This document shows positions 52,736 through 64,000 of a stretch of DNA of 64,000 bases, piece after piece; the stretch's first letter is position 1; the number at the start of each line of letters is the position of its first letter. Origin of the DNA: Methylocystis sp. H62 (GTDB lineage: Bacteria; Pseudomonadota; Alphaproteobacteria; Rhizobiales; Beijerinckiaceae). The notes beneath the pieces were generated by a model that was not told the DNA's origin, did not search any database, and saw only the letters and a list, made by a program, of their open reading frames with translations. The position numbers and the translations under genes were made by a program. The DNA is taken from NCBI RefSeq assembly GCF_015709515.1, contig NZ_JADNQZ010000056.1, forward strand, positions 1 through 64,000. The letters run 5' to 3'.

Positions 52736-53098
52736 TTAGAACTCCAGACCGCCCTCGCGGGCGCCGTCGGCCAGCGCCTTGACGCGCCCGTGATACATGT
52801 AAGCGCCACGGTCGAAAACGACCTCTTTGACGCCCTTGGCGACGGCGCGCTCCGCGAGGAGCTTGCCGACGACCTTCGCCGCCTCGACGTCCGCGCCGGT
52901 CTTCAGACCCTCGCGATTCGCCTTCTCGAGCGAAGAGGCGGCGGCGACCGTCGCGCCCTTCTCGTCGTCGATGATCTGCGCATAGATCTGCTTGGACGAG
53001 CGAAACACCGAAAGGCGCAACCGCCCCTTGGCGCGTTCACGGATCGCCCGGCGCACCCGCGCCTTTCGACGCTGTTCGACTTTGACATCCCTGGCCAT
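52736..53098 (-). CDS. rplR: Ribosomal protein L18
   Basis: This 120-residue 5S-rRNA-binding protein has [34 protein letters not shown], and [19 protein letters not shown]. The length is normal. The gap to rpsE is 137 bases, longer than others in the cluster, with no clear signal in it. Confidence 0.97.
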   Translation of the reverse strand: MARDVKVEQRRKARVRRAIRERAKGRLRLSVFRSSKQIYAQIIDDEKGATVAAASSLEKANREGLKTGADVEAAKVVGKLLAERAVAKGVKEVVFDRGAYMYHGRVKALADGAREGGLEF

Positions 53099-53107
53099 GG
53101 CGGGTCC

Positions 53108-53641
53108 TTACTTCTTCTTGCCTTCCTTGCGGAAGATGAATTCATTGGCGTATTTGACGCCCTTGCCCTTGTAGGGCTCGGGCGGGCGCAGGGCGCGGAT
53201 CTCGGCGGCGACTTGCCCGACCTGGCGCCGATCCATGCCGCTGATGCTGATTTCCGTCGGCTTCGGCGTCACGATCGCGATGCCGGCCGGAATCGGATAG
53301 CTCACGTCATGCGAATAGCCGAGCGCGAGTTGCAGCGTTTTTCCCTGCACCGCGGCGCGATAGCCGACGCCGGTGATCTCGAGCTTCTTTTCAAAGCCCG
53401 TGGTCACGCCGACGACGATATTGTTGATCTGGGCGCGCGCCGTGCCCCATAGCGCGCGGGCGCGCTTGGTTTCATTGCGCGGGTCGACCGTGATGGCGTT
53501 GTCCTGCTGGACGACGGAAACGTCGTCGGGCGCCAGAAACTCCAGCTGACCCTTCGCGCCCTTCACCTGCACGAGCTGACCGTCCACCTTGGCGGTGACG
53601 CCGGCGGGAAGGACGACAGGCTTCTTGCCGATACGAGACAT
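53108..53641 (-). CDS. rplF: Ribosomal protein L6
   Basis: This 177-residue L6 has [40 protein letters not shown], and [20 protein letters not shown]. The start at 53641 is the family start; the frame extends upstream to 53689 over the end of rpsH, which is not used. Confidence 0.98.
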   Translation of the reverse strand: MSRIGKKPVVLPAGVTAKVDGQLVQVKGAKGQLEFLAPDDVSVVQQDNAITVDPRNETKRARALWGTARAQINNIVVGVTTGFEKKLEITGVGYRAAVQGKTLQLALGYSHDVSYPIPAGIAIVTPKPTEISISGMDRRQVGQVAAEIRALRPPEPYKGKGVKYANEFIFRKEGKKK

Positions 53642-53673
53642 GATTGAAAATCCTGTTTGATGAGGCGCAAGGT

Positions 53674-54072
53674 CTAGAAGACCTTGCACAGCACCTCGCC
53701 CCCGACATTATTCTCGCGCGCCGCGTGATCGGCCATGACGCCCTTCGGAGTCGACACGATGGTGACGCCGAGGCCATTCGCCACGCGCGGCACTGCGTCA
53801 ACCGCCGCATAGACCCGGCGACCCGGGCGCGACACGCGTTCGATCTGCTTGATGACCGGCTCGCCGTCGAAATATTTCAGTTCGATCTCGAACTCGGTCC
53901 GGCCATTGCCGAAGTCGGTGCTGCTATAGCCGCGGATATAGCCCTCTTCCTTCAGCACGTCGAGCACATGCGCGCGCAGCTTCGAGCCCGGAGAGGACAC
54001 CTTGTCCTTGCGGCGCATCTGTGCGTTGCGGATGCGGGTGAGAAGATCGCCCAATGGATCGTTGATCGCCAT
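53674..54072 (-). CDS. rpsH: Ribosomal protein S8
   Basis: This 132-residue S8 has [33 protein letters not shown], and the C-terminal [23 protein letters not shown]8 binds 16S helix 21. In E. coli it also represses the spc operon; whether that applies here is not visible. Confidence 0.98.
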   Translation of the reverse strand: MAINDPLGDLLTRIRNAQMRRKDKVSSPGSKLRAHVLDVLKEEGYIRGYSSTDFGNGRTEFEIELKYFDGEPVIKQIERVSRPGRRVYAAVDAVPRVANGLGVTIVSTPKGVMADHAARENNVGGEVLCKVF

Positions 54073-54082
54073 CTGCGTCCCC

Positions 54083-54388
54083 TTACCAGCTTGACTTCAC
54101 GAGGCCGGGCACCAGGCCGCGGGACCCCAATTCACGCAGCGCAATGCGCGACATTTTCAGCTTGCGATAAAAGCCGCGCGGACGGCCCGACACTTCGCAG
54201 CGGTTGCGCACGCGAACGGGCGCAGAATTGCGCGGGAGCTCAGCAAGCTTGAGACGCGCCTCGAACTGCTCTTCGACGCTCAGCGTCTTGTCGTTCGCAA
54301 CCGCCTTCAGCCGCGCGCGCCGCCCGGCGTAGGACTTCACGAGCCTTCGCTTCCGCTTGTTGTTCTCAATCGCGCTTTTCTTCGCCAT
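54083..54388 (-). CDS. rpsN: Ribosomal protein S14 (zinc-free form)
   Basis: This 101-residue S14 has [20 protein letters not shown] and [20 protein letters not shown], ending [11 protein letters not shown]. Only one Cys is present, so this is the long zinc-independent form usual for proteobacteria. Confidence 0.98.
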   Translation of the reverse strand: MAKKSAIENNKRKRRLVKSYAGRRARLKAVANDKTLSVEEQFEARLKLAELPRNSAPVRVRNRCEVSGRPRGFYRKLKMSRIALRELGSRGLVPGLVKSSW

Positions 54389-54435
54389 TAACAGTTTCGC
54401 CTTTCAGTATCCGCGTTTGAGGAGCTGTTACGCCC

Positions 54436-55158
54436 TCACTGCCGGAACGGGAAATTGAACGCCTTCAGCAAGGCGCGCGCCTCTTCGTCGGTCTTGGCCG
54501 TCGTGCAGACGATCACGTCCATGCCCAGGATCGACTCCGCCTTGTCGTAGTCGATTTCGGGGAACACGATGTGCTCCTTGATGCCGAGCGCATAGTTCCC
54601 GCGTCCGTCGAAGGACTTCGGATTCAATCCGCGGAAGTCGCGCACCCGCGGCAGCGCCACGGTGATCAGACGATCCAGAAACTCATACATCCGCGTCTTG
54701 CGCAGCGTCACCTTCGCGCCGATCGGCATGTTCTCGCGCAACTTGAAGGTCGAGATCGCCTTGCGCGCGCGGGTGACGACCGGCCGCTGGCCGGCGATAA
54801 GGCTAAGGTCGGCCGCCGCCGACGTCGCCTTCTTGCTGTCGTTGACGGATTCGCCGACGCCCATGTTGAGCACGATCTTCTCGATCGTCGGCACTTCGAG
54901 CGCGTTCTTATAGCCGAACTGCTTCTGCAACGCTTCGCGCACGACCTCATCGTAATGCTTGCGCATGCGCGGCACATAGGAGCCGTCCGCGCCGACCGCT
55001 GCCGCGTCGTCGCCGGATGTCGCCGGCCTTTCCTTAGCCGCAGGCTTTTCGCCGGATTTGGCGGCGGCCTTCTTGGGCTCCTTCGCCTCCGCGCCCTCGG
55101 CGGCGGGCTTTTGAGCCTTGGCGGGCTTTTCGGCCTTGGGCTTCTTTTCCTCAGCCAT
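54436..55158 (-). CDS. rplE: Ribosomal protein L5 with Lys/Ala-rich N-terminal extension
   Basis: This 240-residue L5 has a core of about 180 residues ([66 protein letters not shown]). A tail of about 55 residues precedes it, built of Lys, Ala, Glu and Pro ([16 protein letters not shown]). The extension is likely disordered and could contact 5S rRNA or tRNA. The start at 55158 overlaps rplX by 8 bases. No other start before the core gives a better ribosome site. Confidence 0.96.
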   Translation of the reverse strand: MAEEKKPKAEKPAKAQKPAAEGAEAKEPKKAAAKSGEKPAAKERPATSGDDAAAVGADGSYVPRMRKHYDEVVREALQKQFGYKNALEVPTIEKIVLNMGVGESVNDSKKATSAAADLSLIAGQRPVVTRARKAISTFKLRENMPIGAKVTLRKTRMYEFLDRLITVALPRVRDFRGLNPKSFDGRGNYALGIKEHIVFPEIDYDKAESILGMDVIVCTTAKTDEEARALLKAFNFPFRQ

Positions 55159-55468
55159 CGATCAATTCTCCGGAACGCTTGGCGACGCGGACCTTGCGGC
55201 CGTCGTCGAGAATCTTGAATCCAACGCGCGTCGCTCTGCCGTCCTTGGGATCGGCGACCGCAAGATTCGACAAATTGATCGGCGCGGCCTTGTTGATGAT
55301 GCCGGCTTCGCGATCCTTGGTCTGACGCTGATGGCGCTTGACGATGTTGACGCCGTCGACGACGGCGCGGCCCTCGTCGGGAATCACGCGCAGCACCTCG
55401 CCGCTGCGGCCCTTGTCGCGGCCGGCGAGAACGACGACTTTGTCGCCCTTCTTGATCTTGGCGGCCAT
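55151..55468 (-). CDS. rplX: Ribosomal protein L24
   Basis: This 105-residue L24 has the KOW motif at [20 protein letters not shown], then [18 protein letters not shown]. It is an early assembly protein of the 50S. Its start overlaps the stop of rplN by one base. Confidence 0.98.
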   Translation of the reverse strand: MAAKIKKGDKVVVLAGRDKGRSGEVLRVIPDEGRAVVDGVNIVKRHQRQTKDREAGIINKAAPINLSNLAVADPKDGRATRVGFKILDDGRKVRVAKRSGELIDG

Positions 55469-55836
55469 TACAAAACCTCCGGGGCGAGCGAGATGATCTT
55501 CATGTGGTTCTTGGCGCGCAGCTCGCGCGGCACCGGCCCGAAGATGCGGGTGCCGATCGGCTCTTTCTGATTGTTGATCAACACCGCGGCGTTCGAATCA
55601 AAACGGATCACGGAGCCGTCGGCGCGCTTGATGTCCTTCGCGGTGCGAACGACGACGGCCTTCAGCACATCGCCCTTCTTGACGCGGCCGCGCGGAATCG
55701 CCTCCTTGATCGACACGACAATAATGTCGCCGACGCCGGCGTATTTGCGCTTGGAGCCGCCCAGCACCTTGATGCACATTACGCGGCGCGCGCCGGAGTT
55801 GTCGGCGACGTCGAGATTGGTTTGCATCTGAATCAT
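55468..55836 (-). CDS. rplN: Ribosomal protein L14
   Basis: This 122-residue L14 has [40 protein letters not shown], and [13 protein letters not shown]. The length and sequence are standard. It is the first of the tightly linked rplN-rplX-rplE set. Confidence 0.98.
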   Translation of the reverse strand: MIQMQTNLDVADNSGARRVMCIKVLGGSKRKYAGVGDIIVVSIKEAIPRGRVKKGDVLKAVVVRTAKDIKRADGSVIRFDSNAAVLINNQKEPIGTRIFGPVPRELRAKNHMKIISLAPEVL

Positions 55837-55920
55837 GGCTTACCCGCCTTTCGTTCCGGTCTGGTTTCGGCAAGCCCACTTTGGAGTCGCCGACTTCGTC
55901 CGGACAGTTCGTTCTAACGA

Positions 55921-56163
55921 CTACGCCTCGGCCGTCACTTCGACGACCCGCCAGCGCTTCAATTTCGAGATCGGCGCGGTCTCTTCGATCGTCACCGAGT
56001 CGCCCACCTTGAACGCGCCGCTTTCGTCATGGGCGTGATAGTTCTTCGTGCGGCGCACCGTCTTCTGGAACAGCGGGTGGGTGAAGCGACGTTCGACCTT
56101 CACCACCACGGTCTTGTTCTGTTTGTCGCTGACGACGACGCCCTGGAGAATTCGCTTCGGCAT
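55921..56163 (-). CDS. rpsQ: Ribosomal protein S17
   Basis: This 80-residue S17 has [20 protein letters not shown] and [20 protein letters not shown], with an OB-fold. The gap of 84 bases to rplN shows no special structure. Confidence 0.97.
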   Translation of the reverse strand: MPKRILQGVVVSDKQNKTVVVKVERRFTHPLFQKTVRRTKNYHAHDESGAFKVGDSVTIEETAPISKLKRWRVVEVTAEA

Positions 56164-56169
56164 GGCGCT

Positions 56170-56382
56170 TTAACCCTGCTTTTCGGCGCGCTTATGCGCG
56201 GCGATGGTTTTCGTGCGGGCAATGTCGCGACGAACGACGCGCACGCGTGAGGTGTTCTCGAGCTGGCCGGTCGCCCGCTGGAAGCGCAGATTGAACTGCT
56301 CTTTCTTGAGCTTCAGCACTTCGTCATTGAGCTGATCTTCGGTCATCGCCTTGATGTCGGAGAGGCGCTGTTTGGATTTCAT
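56170..56382 (-). CDS. rpmC: Ribosomal protein L29
   Basis: This 70-residue L29 starts [18 protein letters not shown] and has [20 protein letters not shown], the family core, ending in RAEKQG. The start at 56382 is standard; the upstream frame to 56448 overlaps rplP. Confidence 0.97.
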   Translation of the reverse strand: MKSKQRLSDIKAMTEDQLNDEVLKLKKEQFNLRFQRATGQLENTSRVRVVRRDIARTKTIAAHKRAEKQG

Positions 56383-56392
56383 CACGTTCCCC

Positions 56393-56806
56393 TTATTCGG
56401 CGATGCGTTCGATGAAGCGCGTCTTAATCGGCAGCTTCGCGGCGGCAAGCGTCAAGGCCTCCCGCGCGATAGGCGCCGGCACGCCGTCGATCTCGAACAT
56501 GATGCGGCCGGGCGCAACGCGCACGGCCCAGAATTCCGGCGCGCCCTTGCCCTTGCCCATACGCACTTCGGTCGGCTTCTTGGAGACCGGCACGTCGGGG
56601 AAGATGCGGATCCAGACTCGGCCGGCGCGCTTCATATGACGCGTCAGGGCGCGGCGCGCGGCTTCGATCTGGCGCGCGGTGATGCGATCCGGCTCCAGCG
56701 CCTTAAGGCCGAACTGACCGAAGTTCAGCGAAAAGCCCGCCTTGGAGGCGCCACGGATGCGGCCCTTAAAGGCCTTGCGGAACTTGGTGCGTTTGGGTTG
56801 CAGCAT
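56393..56806 (-). CDS. rplP: Ribosomal protein L16
   Basis: This 137-residue L16 starts [20 protein letters not shown] and has [20 protein letters not shown] and [23 protein letters not shown] without any break. It helps form the A-site region of the 50S. Confidence 0.98.
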   Translation of the reverse strand: MLQPKRTKFRKAFKGRIRGASKAGFSLNFGQFGLKALEPDRITARQIEAARRALTRHMKRAGRVWIRIFPDVPVSKKPTEVRMGKGKGAPEFWAVRVAPGRIMFEIDGVPAPIAREALTLAAAKLPIKTRFIERIAE

Positions 56807-56830
56807 GATTGCGCTCTTTAATCTTGTTCG

Positions 56831-57580
56831 TTACGCCGCGTCGCGCGGTTCGCGGTGCTCGCGACGGCGGCGTTCCCCGCCGCGGTCGCGATCGCCATGA
56901 TCGCCGCCGGACGCCTGTTCGGCCGCCTTCTTATCCTGCGCCATCGGATCGTGCTCAAGGATTTCGCCCTTGAAGATCCAGACCTTGATTCCGCAAGCGC
57001 CATAGGCGGTATGCGCGGTGGCGGTGCCGTAATCGACGTCGGCGCGCAGCGTGTGCAGCGGCACCCGCCCTTCGCGATACCATTCGAGACGGGCGATCTC
57101 GGCGCCGCCGAGACGGCCCGAGCAATTGATGCGAATGCCCTGCGCGCCCAGCCGCATGGCCGATTGCACGGCGCGCTTCATCGCGCGGCGGAAGGCGACG
57201 CGACGTTCGAGCTGCTGCGCAATCGACTCGGCGACGAGCGCGGCCTCGGTTTCGGGCTTGCGCACTTCGACGATGTTGATGACGACTTCGCTGCCGGTGA
57301 GCTTGCCCACGAGCTTGCGGATCTTGTCGATGTCCGCGCCCTTCTTGCCGATGACGACGCCGGGACGCGCCGAATAGATCGTCACGCGGCACTTCTTGTG
57401 CGGACGCTCGATGACGATCTTCGACACCGCCGCCTGCTTCAGCGTTTTCGACACGGTTTCGCGGATCGCCATGTCCTCGTGCAGGAGCTTGGCGTATTCG
57501 CCCTTATTGGCGAACCAGCGCGAATCCCAGGTGCGGTTGACGCCCAGTCGCAGCCCGATCGGATTAACCTTCTGACCCAT
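56831..57580 (-). CDS. rpsC: Ribosomal protein S3
   Basis: This 249-residue S3 has [20 protein letters not shown], the KH domain ([19 protein letters not shown]), and [20 protein letters not shown]. The C-terminal tail beyond about 212 is rich in Arg, Glu, Asp and Gly, as common in alphaproteobacteria. Confidence 0.98.
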   Translation of the reverse strand: MGQKVNPIGLRLGVNRTWDSRWFANKGEYAKLLHEDMAIRETVSKTLKQAAVSKIVIERPHKKCRVTIYSARPGVVIGKKGADIDKIRKLVGKLTGSEVVINIVEVRKPETEAALVAESIAQQLERRVAFRRAMKRAVQSAMRLGAQGIRINCSGRLGGAEIARLEWYREGRVPLHTLRADVDYGTATAHTAYGACGIKVWIFKGEILEHDPMAQDKKAAEQASGGDHGDRDRGGERRRREHREPRDAA

Positions 57581-57593
57581 GGTTTTAAATCCT

Positions 57594-57980
57594 TTAGGCG
57601 TTGGCCTGCGCTTCGACTTCGCGCACGATGATCGTCAGATTGGCGAACGGCTTCTCGACGCGGCTCGCACGGCCGCGGGCGCGGGCGTGGAAACGCTTCA
57701 TCACCAGCGCCTTTCCGACAAAGGCCTGTGCGACGACGAGATCGTCGACGTCGAGACCGTGATTGTTCTCGGCGTTGGCGATGGCGCTTTCAAGCGCCTT
57801 CTTCACCTCATGCGCGATCCGCTTTCTGGAGAACTCCAGATCGGCGAGCGCGCGATCCACCTTCTTGCCGCGGATCAACTGCGCGAGCAGATTGAGCTTC
57901 TGCGGCGAGACGCGCAGCATGCGCGCGACGGCCTTCGCTTCATTTTCCGCAAGCCGGCGCGGATTGGCTTCCTTAGACAT
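57594..57980 (-). CDS. rplV: Ribosomal protein L22
   Basis: This 128-residue L22 has [20 protein letters not shown] and the tunnel-hairpin region [20 protein letters not shown]. It reaches the narrow part of the exit tunnel. The length is normal. Confidence 0.98.
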   Translation of the reverse strand: MSKEANPRRLAENEAKAVARMLRVSPQKLNLLAQLIRGKKVDRALADLEFSRKRIAHEVKKALESAIANAENNHGLDVDDLVVAQAFVGKALVMKRFHARARGRASRVEKPFANLTIIVREVEAQANA

Positions 57981-58002
57981 CGTGAGCCTCTCTTAGCCTC
58001 TC

Positions 58003-58281
58003 TTAGCCCCTCTTGGCCTTCTTGTCGGCCGCATGGCCGTGGAAGGTGCGGGTCGGAGCGAATTCGCCGAATTTGTGCCCGATCATGTCTTCCGACACCG
58101 CCACGGGAATATGTTTCTGGCCGTTGTGCACGCCGAAGGTCAGTCCCACGAACTGCGGGATGATCGTGGAGCGGCGGCTCCAGATCTTAATCACCTCGGA
58201 GCGGCCTGAACCGCGCGAGGTCTCGGCCTTCTTAAGAAGATAGCCGTCGACGAACGGGCCCTTCCAAATCGAGCGCGCCAT
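58003..58281 (-). CDS. rpsS: Ribosomal protein S19
   Basis: This 92-residue S19 has [39 protein letters not shown], and [20 protein letters not shown]. It forms a head complex with S13. It begins 3 bases after rplB. Confidence 0.98.
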   Translation of the reverse strand: MARSIWKGPFVDGYLLKKAETSRGSGRSEVIKIWSRRSTIIPQFVGLTFGVHNGQKHIPVAVSEDMIGHKFGEFAPTRTFHGHAADKKAKRG

Positions 58282-58284
58282 GGG

Positions 58285-59124
58285 TTAGCCCTTCTTCTTG
58301 CGATTGTGTCGCGAGGACACAATGAAACGGTCGGTGGATTTATTGGTGCGGGTCTTCTTGCCCTTGGTCGGCTTGCCCCAGGGCGTGACCGGATGACGAC
58401 CGCCGGAGGTGCGGCCTTCGCCGCCGCCATGCGGATGGTCGATCGGATTCATCGTGACGCCGCGATTGTGCGGGCGGCGGCCGAGCCAGCGTGAGCGGCC
58501 GGCCTTGCCGATCGAGGTGTTCATATGATCGGGATTGGACACGGCGCCGAGCGTCGCGAAGCACTGGCCATGCACCAGGCGCTGCTCGCCAGAATTCAGT
58601 CTGACGATCACATAGCCCTGGTCGCGGCCGACGATCTGCGCATAGGTGCCGGCTGACCGCGCGATGGCGCCGCCCTTGCCGATCTTCATCTCGACATTGT
58701 GCACAATTGCGCCGACGGGGATGTTGGCGATCGGCATGGCGTTGCCGGGCTTCACGTCGACCTGATTGCCGGCGATCACTTCGTCGCCGACGGAGAGCCG
58801 CTGCGGCGCGAGAATGTAGGCAAGCTCATTGTCCGCGTAGCGAATGAGCGCGATGAACGCCGTGCGGTTGGGATCATATTCGAGCCGCTCGACCTTGCCA
58901 GCAACGTCGAGCTTGCGCCGCTTGAAGTCGACGACGCGATAGGCCTGCTTATGGCCGCCGCCGCGAAAACGCACGGTGATCCGGCCGGCGTTGTTGCGGC
59001 CGCCTTTTGAGCTCTTGCCCTCGGTCAGAGTCTTGACCGGCTTGCCCTTGTAAAGCTCTCTGCGGTCGACAATCACGAGCTGGCGAAGGCTCGGCGTGAC
59101 CGGCTTGAATGTCTTCAGCGCCAT
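58285..59124 (-). CDS. rplB: Ribosomal protein L2
   Basis: This 279-residue L2 has [39 protein letters not shown], and the peptidyl-transferase-site region [20 protein letters not shown] with its conserved His. It is among the most conserved of ribosomal proteins and is intact here. Confidence 0.98.
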   Translation of the reverse strand: MALKTFKPVTPSLRQLVIVDRRELYKGKPVKTLTEGKSSKGGRNNAGRITVRFRGGGHKQAYRVVDFKRRKLDVAGKVERLEYDPNRTAFIALIRYADNELAYILAPQRLSVGDEVIAGNQVDVKPGNAMPIANIPVGAIVHNVEMKIGKGGAIARSAGTYAQIVGRDQGYVIVRLNSGEQRLVHGQCFATLGAVSNPDHMNTSIGKAGRSRWLGRRPHNRGVTMNPIDHPHGGGEGRTSGGRHPVTPWGKPTKGKKTRTNKSTDRFIVSSRHNRKKKG

Positions 59125-59145
59125 CGTTCTATCCTCACGCCTTCC

Positions 59146-59442
59146 TTACAGTCCGGTCGTCACGTCGATCTTGTGGCCCTCGGCGAGAGTCACGACCGCT
59201 TTCTTGACGTCGCTCTGCTGACCGCGCCGGCCCCGGAAGATCTTGACCTTGCCCTTGCGCACCAGCGTATTGACCGCTTCGACCTTGACGTCGAAGAGAC
59301 CTTCGACCGCCGCCTTGATCTGCGGCTTCGTCGCGGTCTTCACGACCTTGAAGACCACCTTGTTGCTCTCCGAGGCGAGCGTCGCCTTCTCGGTGATGAC
59401 CGGGGCGACGATCACGTCGTAATGGCGAACGTCCTTGCTCAT
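59146..59442 (-). CDS. rplW: Ribosomal protein L23
   Basis: This 98-residue L23 has [20 protein letters not shown] and [20 protein letters not shown]. It lies at the tunnel exit, where SRP and trigger factor dock. Its ATG overlaps the rplD stop (ATGA); the long upstream frame to 59688 is not used. Confidence 0.98.
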   Translation of the reverse strand: MSKDVRHYDVIVAPVITEKATLASESNKVVFKVVKTATKPQIKAAVEGLFDVKVEAVNTLVRKGKVKIFRGRRGQQSDVKKAVVTLAEGHKIDVTTGL

Positions 59443-60059
59443 TTCAGTCGCGCCTCCAGCGCGTCCACTGCGGCGCGGGTCAACACCAGCTTCTCGCGGC
59501 GGAGGATGTCGTAAACATTGACGCCTTCGACGGGCAGGATGTCGATCTTCGGGATATTGCGTGCGGCGAGCACGAAATTGTTCTGCGGCGCGCCGCCAAC
59601 GATGATGATCGCGTTCTCGAGGCCCGTCTTGGCGAAACTCGAGGCGAGCAGCTTCGTCTTGGGCTCGGCGAGCTCCGCCGTCTCCCAAACGATGATGCCG
59701 CCGTCCTTGGCTTTCGCGGACAGAGCATGCTTCAGCGCGAGCTGGCGCACCTTCTTGGTCAGGTCATGCGCATGGCTGCGCACCACCGGGCCGAAGGCGC
59801 GTCCGCCGCCGCGGAACTGCGGCGCGCGCGCCGAGCCGTGACGGGCGCCGCCGGTGCCCTTCTGCTTGTGCAGCTTCTTGCCCGAGCGCGCGATCTCGGC
59901 GCGGTTCTTCACCGCATGGGTGCCGGCGCGCCGCTTGGCGAGCTGCCAGCGGATCATGCGGAAGATCAGGTCCTTGCGCGGCTCAAGGCCGAAGACCTCA
60001 TCGGAGAGTTCGATCGAACCGGCCGCCTGGCCGTCGAACGACGTGACGTCGATCTTCAC
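59439..60059 (-). CDS. rplD: Ribosomal protein L4
   Basis: This 206-residue L4 has the conserved loop [20 protein letters not shown] that enters the tunnel, and [17 protein letters not shown]. In E. coli L4 represses the S10 operon; no equivalent leader was recognised upstream of rpsJ here. Confidence 0.98.
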   Translation of the reverse strand: MKIDVTSFDGQAAGSIELSDEVFGLEPRKDLIFRMIRWQLAKRRAGTHAVKNRAEIARSGKKLHKQKGTGGARHGSARAPQFRGGGRAFGPVVRSHAHDLTKKVRQLALKHALSAKAKDGGIIVWETAELAEPKTKLLASSFAKTGLENAIIIVGGAPQNNFVLAARNIPKIDILPVEGVNVYDILRREKLVLTRAAVDALEARLK

Positions 60060-60062
60060 GGC

Positions 60063-60800
60063 TCAGTCCTCCTTCTGCGCTTCTTGCGGAGCGGCGTCTA
60101 AATTCGCGGCTTCACCCTGTCCGTTGCCGAGGCGGAACTTGCCCGGCTGCGGCGCATCCTTCGGCAGCGCGCGTTTCACCGCGTCGCGCACGAAAATCCA
60201 ACCGCCGGCCGTGCCCGGCACCGCTCCTTCGACCAGCAGCAGTCCCCGCGCCGGGTCCGTCTGCACCACCCGCAGATTTTGCGTGGTGACGCGGTCGACG
60301 CCCATATGGCCGGCCATCTTCTTGTTCTTGAAGGTCTTGCCCGGGTCCTGACGGCCGCCGGTCGAACCGTGCGAACGGTGCGACACGGAGACGCCGTGGG
60401 TCGCGCGCAGACCGCCGAAGCCCCAGCGTTTCATCGGGCCGGCAAAGCCTTTGCCGGTGGAGGTCCCCGTCACGTCGACGAACTGGCCGACGACGAAATG
60501 ATCCGCCGTGATTTCGGCCCCGATCGGCAGCAACTCTTCCTCTTTCACCCGAAACTCGGCGAGCTTCATCTTCGGCTCCACCGAGGCCGCCGCGAACCGC
60601 GTGCGTTCGGCTTTCGAGACATTCTTGACCTTGGCGCGGCCAATGCCGAGCTGAACGGCGGTGTAGCCGTTCTTCTCTTGAGTCCGCTGCGCGACGACCT
60701 GGCAGCCGTCGAGCTTCAGGACCGTGACCGGCACATGCTCGCCCGCCTCCGTGAAGATGCGGGTCATTCCGACCTTTTGCGCGATGACGCCCGACCGCAT
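60063..60800 (-). CDS. rplC: Ribosomal protein L3
   Basis: This 245-residue L3 starts [20 protein letters not shown], has [20 protein letters not shown] with the methylatable Gln region altered in context, and [20 protein letters not shown]. The start at 60800 is the family start. A C-terminal Ala/Glu-rich tail follows. Confidence 0.98.
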   Translation of the reverse strand: MRSGVIAQKVGMTRIFTEAGEHVPVTVLKLDGCQVVAQRTQEKNGYTAVQLGIGRAKVKNVSKAERTRFAAASVEPKMKLAEFRVKEEELLPIGAEITADHFVVGQFVDVTGTSTGKGFAGPMKRWGFGGLRATHGVSVSHRSHGSTGGRQDPGKTFKNKKMAGHMGVDRVTTQNLRVVQTDPARGLLLVEGAVPGTAGGWIFVRDAVKRALPKDAPQPGKFRLGNGQGEAANLDAAPQEAQKED

Positions 60801-60857
60801 GATCCAATCCTTCGCAAAGCGCGCTCGCATGTTTTAGCGAGCGCCGCCTGAATTCCG

Positions 60858-61166
60858 TTAGAGCTTGATCTCGACATCCACGCCGGCGGCAAGATCGAGC
60901 TTCATGAGCGCGTCCACCGTCTGCGGGGTGGGATCGACGATGTCGAGAACGCGTTTATGCGTTCTGATCTCGAACTGTTCGCGCGACTTCTTGTCGATGT
61001 GCGGCGAACGGTTCACCGTGAATTTTTCGATGCGTGTCGGAAGCGGAATCGGACCGCGGACCTGAGCGCCCGTGCGCTTGGCCGTCGAGACGATCTCCTT
61101 CGTCGACGTGTCGAGAATCCGGTGATCGAACGCCTTGAGGCGAATCCGGATATTTTGACCGTTCAT
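60858..61166 (-). CDS. rpsJ: Ribosomal protein S10
   Basis: This 102-residue S10 has [40 protein letters not shown], and [20 protein letters not shown]. It heads the S10 cluster and also serves as NusE in antitermination. The gap to tuf is 112 bases. Confidence 0.98.
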   Translation of the reverse strand: MNGQNIRIRLKAFDHRILDTSTKEIVSTAKRTGAQVRGPIPLPTRIEKFTVNRSPHIDKKSREQFEIRTHKRVLDIVDPTPQTVDALMKLDLAAGVDVEIKL

Positions 61167-61278
61167 TTTTCCGTCCTTTAGGACCGCGAGCGGTTCTGCT
61201 CGCCTTCATGCGCCGCGCGCCGTTGCGCGCGACTTCTTTCACAAGAGCGAGCGCTTGGCCCGCGGCCCAAGATTCGCT

Positions 61279-62469
<1,191 letters not shown>

Positions 62470-62515
62470 CGCCGTGCTCCTTTGAAGAGTACCTGTCGCC
62501 CCGTCGCGTTCGAGA

Positions 62516-64000
62516 TCAGGCGTATTTCGCCTGGACCTTCTTCGACTCCGCTTCGGGGACTTGTTCGTAGTGATCGAATTGCATCGTGTAGCTGGCGCGT
62601 CCCTGCGTGAAGGAGCGCAGCTGATTGACGTAGCCGAACATGTTGGCGAGCGGCACCATGGCGTTGATCACCACGGCGTTGGCGCGCATGTCCTGACCTT
62701 GAATCTGTCCGCGACGGGAATTCAGATCGCCGATGACAGAACCGGTATATTCCTCCGGCGTCACCACTTCGACCTTCATGATCGGCTCGAGCAGCACCGA
62801 GCCGCCCTTCTGCAGCGCTTCGCGCGTCGCGGCGCGCGAGGCGATCTCGAAGGCGAGCACCGACGAGTCGACATCGTGGAAGGCGCCGTCGATGAGCGTC
62901 GCTTTCAGATCGACGACCGGGAAGCCGGCGAGAATGCCGGACGTCGTCACCGACGCAATGCCCTTGTCGACGCCGGGGATATATTCCTTCGGCACCGCGC
63001 CGCCGACGATCTTGCTTTCGAACTCATTGCCCTTGCCGGCTTCATTGGGTTCGAAAATGATCTTCACGCGCGCGAACTGGCCGGTGCCGCCGGTCTGTTT
63101 CTTATGCGTATAGTCGATTTCAAGCTTGCGGCCGAGGCGCTCGCGATAGGCGACCTGCGGCGCGCCGATATTGGCGTCGACCTTATAGGTGCGCTTCAGA
63201 ATGTCGACCTTGATGTCGAGATGCAGTTCGCCCATGCCCTTGAGAATGGTCTGGCCGCTTTCCTGATCGGTTGAAACGCGGAAGGAGGGATCCTCGGCGG
63301 CGAGCTTCTGCAGCGCGATGCCGAGCTTCTCCTGATCGGCCTTCGACTTCGGCTCGATGGCGATCTCGATGACCGGATCCGGAAACTCCATCCGCTCCAG
63401 AATCACGGGCTTCTGCATGTCGCAGAGCGTGTCGCCGGTGCGCGTGTCCTTGAGGCCCGCGAGCGCGACGATGTCGCCCGCAAAGGCTTCCTTGATGTCT
63501 TCGCGATTATTGGCGTGCATCAGCAACATGCGGCCGATGCGCTCTTTCTTCTCTTTCGTCGAATTGAGCACTGTCGTGCCGGAGTCGATCTTGCCCGAAT
63601 AGACGCGGGCGAAGGTGATCGTGCCGACGAAGGGATCGTCCATGATCTTGAACGCGAGCATGGAGAAAGGCTCGGAATCGAGCGGCTTGCGATCCAGCTC
63701 CGCGCCCGTGTCCACATCGACGCCCTTGATCGCCTCGCGATCGACCGGCGACGGCAGATAATGCACGACCGCGTCGAGCAGCGGCTGCACGCCCTTGTTC
63801 TTGAAGGCCGAGCCGCAGAACACCGGAATGAAGGCGATCTTGCGCACGGCGGCGCGGATGAGCCTGTGCAGCGTCTCCTCGTCCGGCTCCTGGCCGTCGA
63901 GATAAGCCGCCATGGCCTCGTCGTCCATTTCGACCGCGGCTTCGATCAGCGCCAAACGATATTCCTTGGCCTTGTCAAGCAGGTCCGCCGGAATCTCTTC
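62516..64000 (-). CDS. fusA: Elongation factor G (N-terminal part outside window)
   Basis: The last 494 residues of EF-G are present, and the reading frame runs through the window edge. The visible parts are the end of the G/G' region, domain II ([24 protein letters not shown], starting MLAFKIMDD), domain III ([16 protein letters not shown]), domain IV with the decoding tip ([16 protein letters not shown]), and domain V ([17 protein letters not shown]). It drives translocation. rpsG and rpsL would be expected next, to the right. Confidence 0.98.
   Translation of the reverse strand, partial: EEIPADLLDKAKEYRLALIEAAVEMDDEAMAAYLDGQEPDEETLHRLIRAAVRKIAFIPVFCGSAFKNKGVQPLLDAVVHYLPSPVDREAIKGVDVDTGAELDRKPLDSEPFSMLAFKIMDDPFVGTITFARVYSGKIDSGTTVLNSTKEKKERIGRMLLMHANNREDIKEAFAGDIVALAGLKDTRTGDTLCDMQKPVILERMEFPDPVIEIAIEPKSKADQEKLGIALQKLAAEDPSFRVSTDQESGQTILKGMGELHLDIKVDILKRTYKVDANIGAPQVAYRERLGRKLEIDYTHKKQTGGTGQFARVKIIFEPNEAGKGNEFESKIVGGAVPKEYIPGVDKGIASVTTSGILAGFPVVDLKATLIDGAFHDVDSSVLAFEIASRAATREALQKGGSVLLEPIMKVEVVTPEEYTGSVIGDLNSRRGQIQGQDMRANAVVINAMVPLANMFGYVNQLRSFTQGRASYTMQFDHYEQVPEAESKKVQAKYA

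Overview
The window reads as a piece of a GC-rich alphaproteobacterial chromosome, most likely Hyphomicrobiales. The evidence is the S10-spc-alpha ribosomal gene order ending in rpoA-rplQ, the GTTC-N7-GTTC type LexA site upstream of an imuA-imuB-dnaE2 cassette, and the many short intergenic palindromes. A Methylocystis/Methylosinus-like methanotroph is a reasonable guess, but nothing here proves the genus.

Region 1 (1-13.2 kb) is the right end of an integrated island. It starts with a graveyard of insertion sequences: an IS5-type transposase with a nonsense codon, an IS3-type remnant, a twice-frameshifted ISKra4-type transposase and an IS21-like end. Next comes an accessory cluster (2.9-10.7 kb) made mainly of tailoring enzymes: an Asp/Asn-hydroxylase-like dioxygenase, a pyruvyl-transferase-like protein, two glycosyltransferase-like proteins, a sulfotransferase fused to an Fe(II)/2-oxoglutarate oxygenase, another multidomain Fe/2OG oxygenase and a DUF1826 protein. 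A broken IS6-type transposase and a tyrosine integrase follow. The island ends at a 47-bp fragment that looks like the 3' part of a tRNA-Lys(TTT) gene (attR).

Region 2 (13.2-21.2 kb) encodes secreted and envelope proteins. It has at least two proteins with curlin-type amyloid repeats, a related head-to-head ORF pair, a porin, a strong terminator, a MORN-repeat protein, a lytic transglycosylase and a small Cys-containing secreted protein. No CsgG/E/F-like secretion gene is visible.

Region 3 (21.2-33.1 kb) is metabolic and ion transport. A galK-galT-CoA-transferase operon is divergent from a GH42 beta-galactosidase. It is followed by a short MgtE-like transporter, a small membrane protein, an HMA-like protein, a divergent S-adenosylmethionine synthetase and a P2-type ATPase.

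Region 4 (33.1-42.5 kb) holds a secreted catalase-like protein coupled to a RoxA-like dihaem cytochrome c, a pair of palindromic repeats, and the SOS mutagenesis cassette imuA-imuB-dnaE2.

Region 5 (42.5-64 kb) is core genome, all on the minus strand. It comprises fusA (partial), tuf, the complete S10/spc/alpha ribosomal clusters with secY, adk and rpoA, then a DegP-type protease, cutA, sppA, ihfB and a LapA-domain protein. Its interest lies in the gaps: a hairpin cluster between rpoA and rplQ, a promoter ahead of rpsM, a terminator-like hairpin between rplO and secY, and a Lys/Ala-rich extension on L5.
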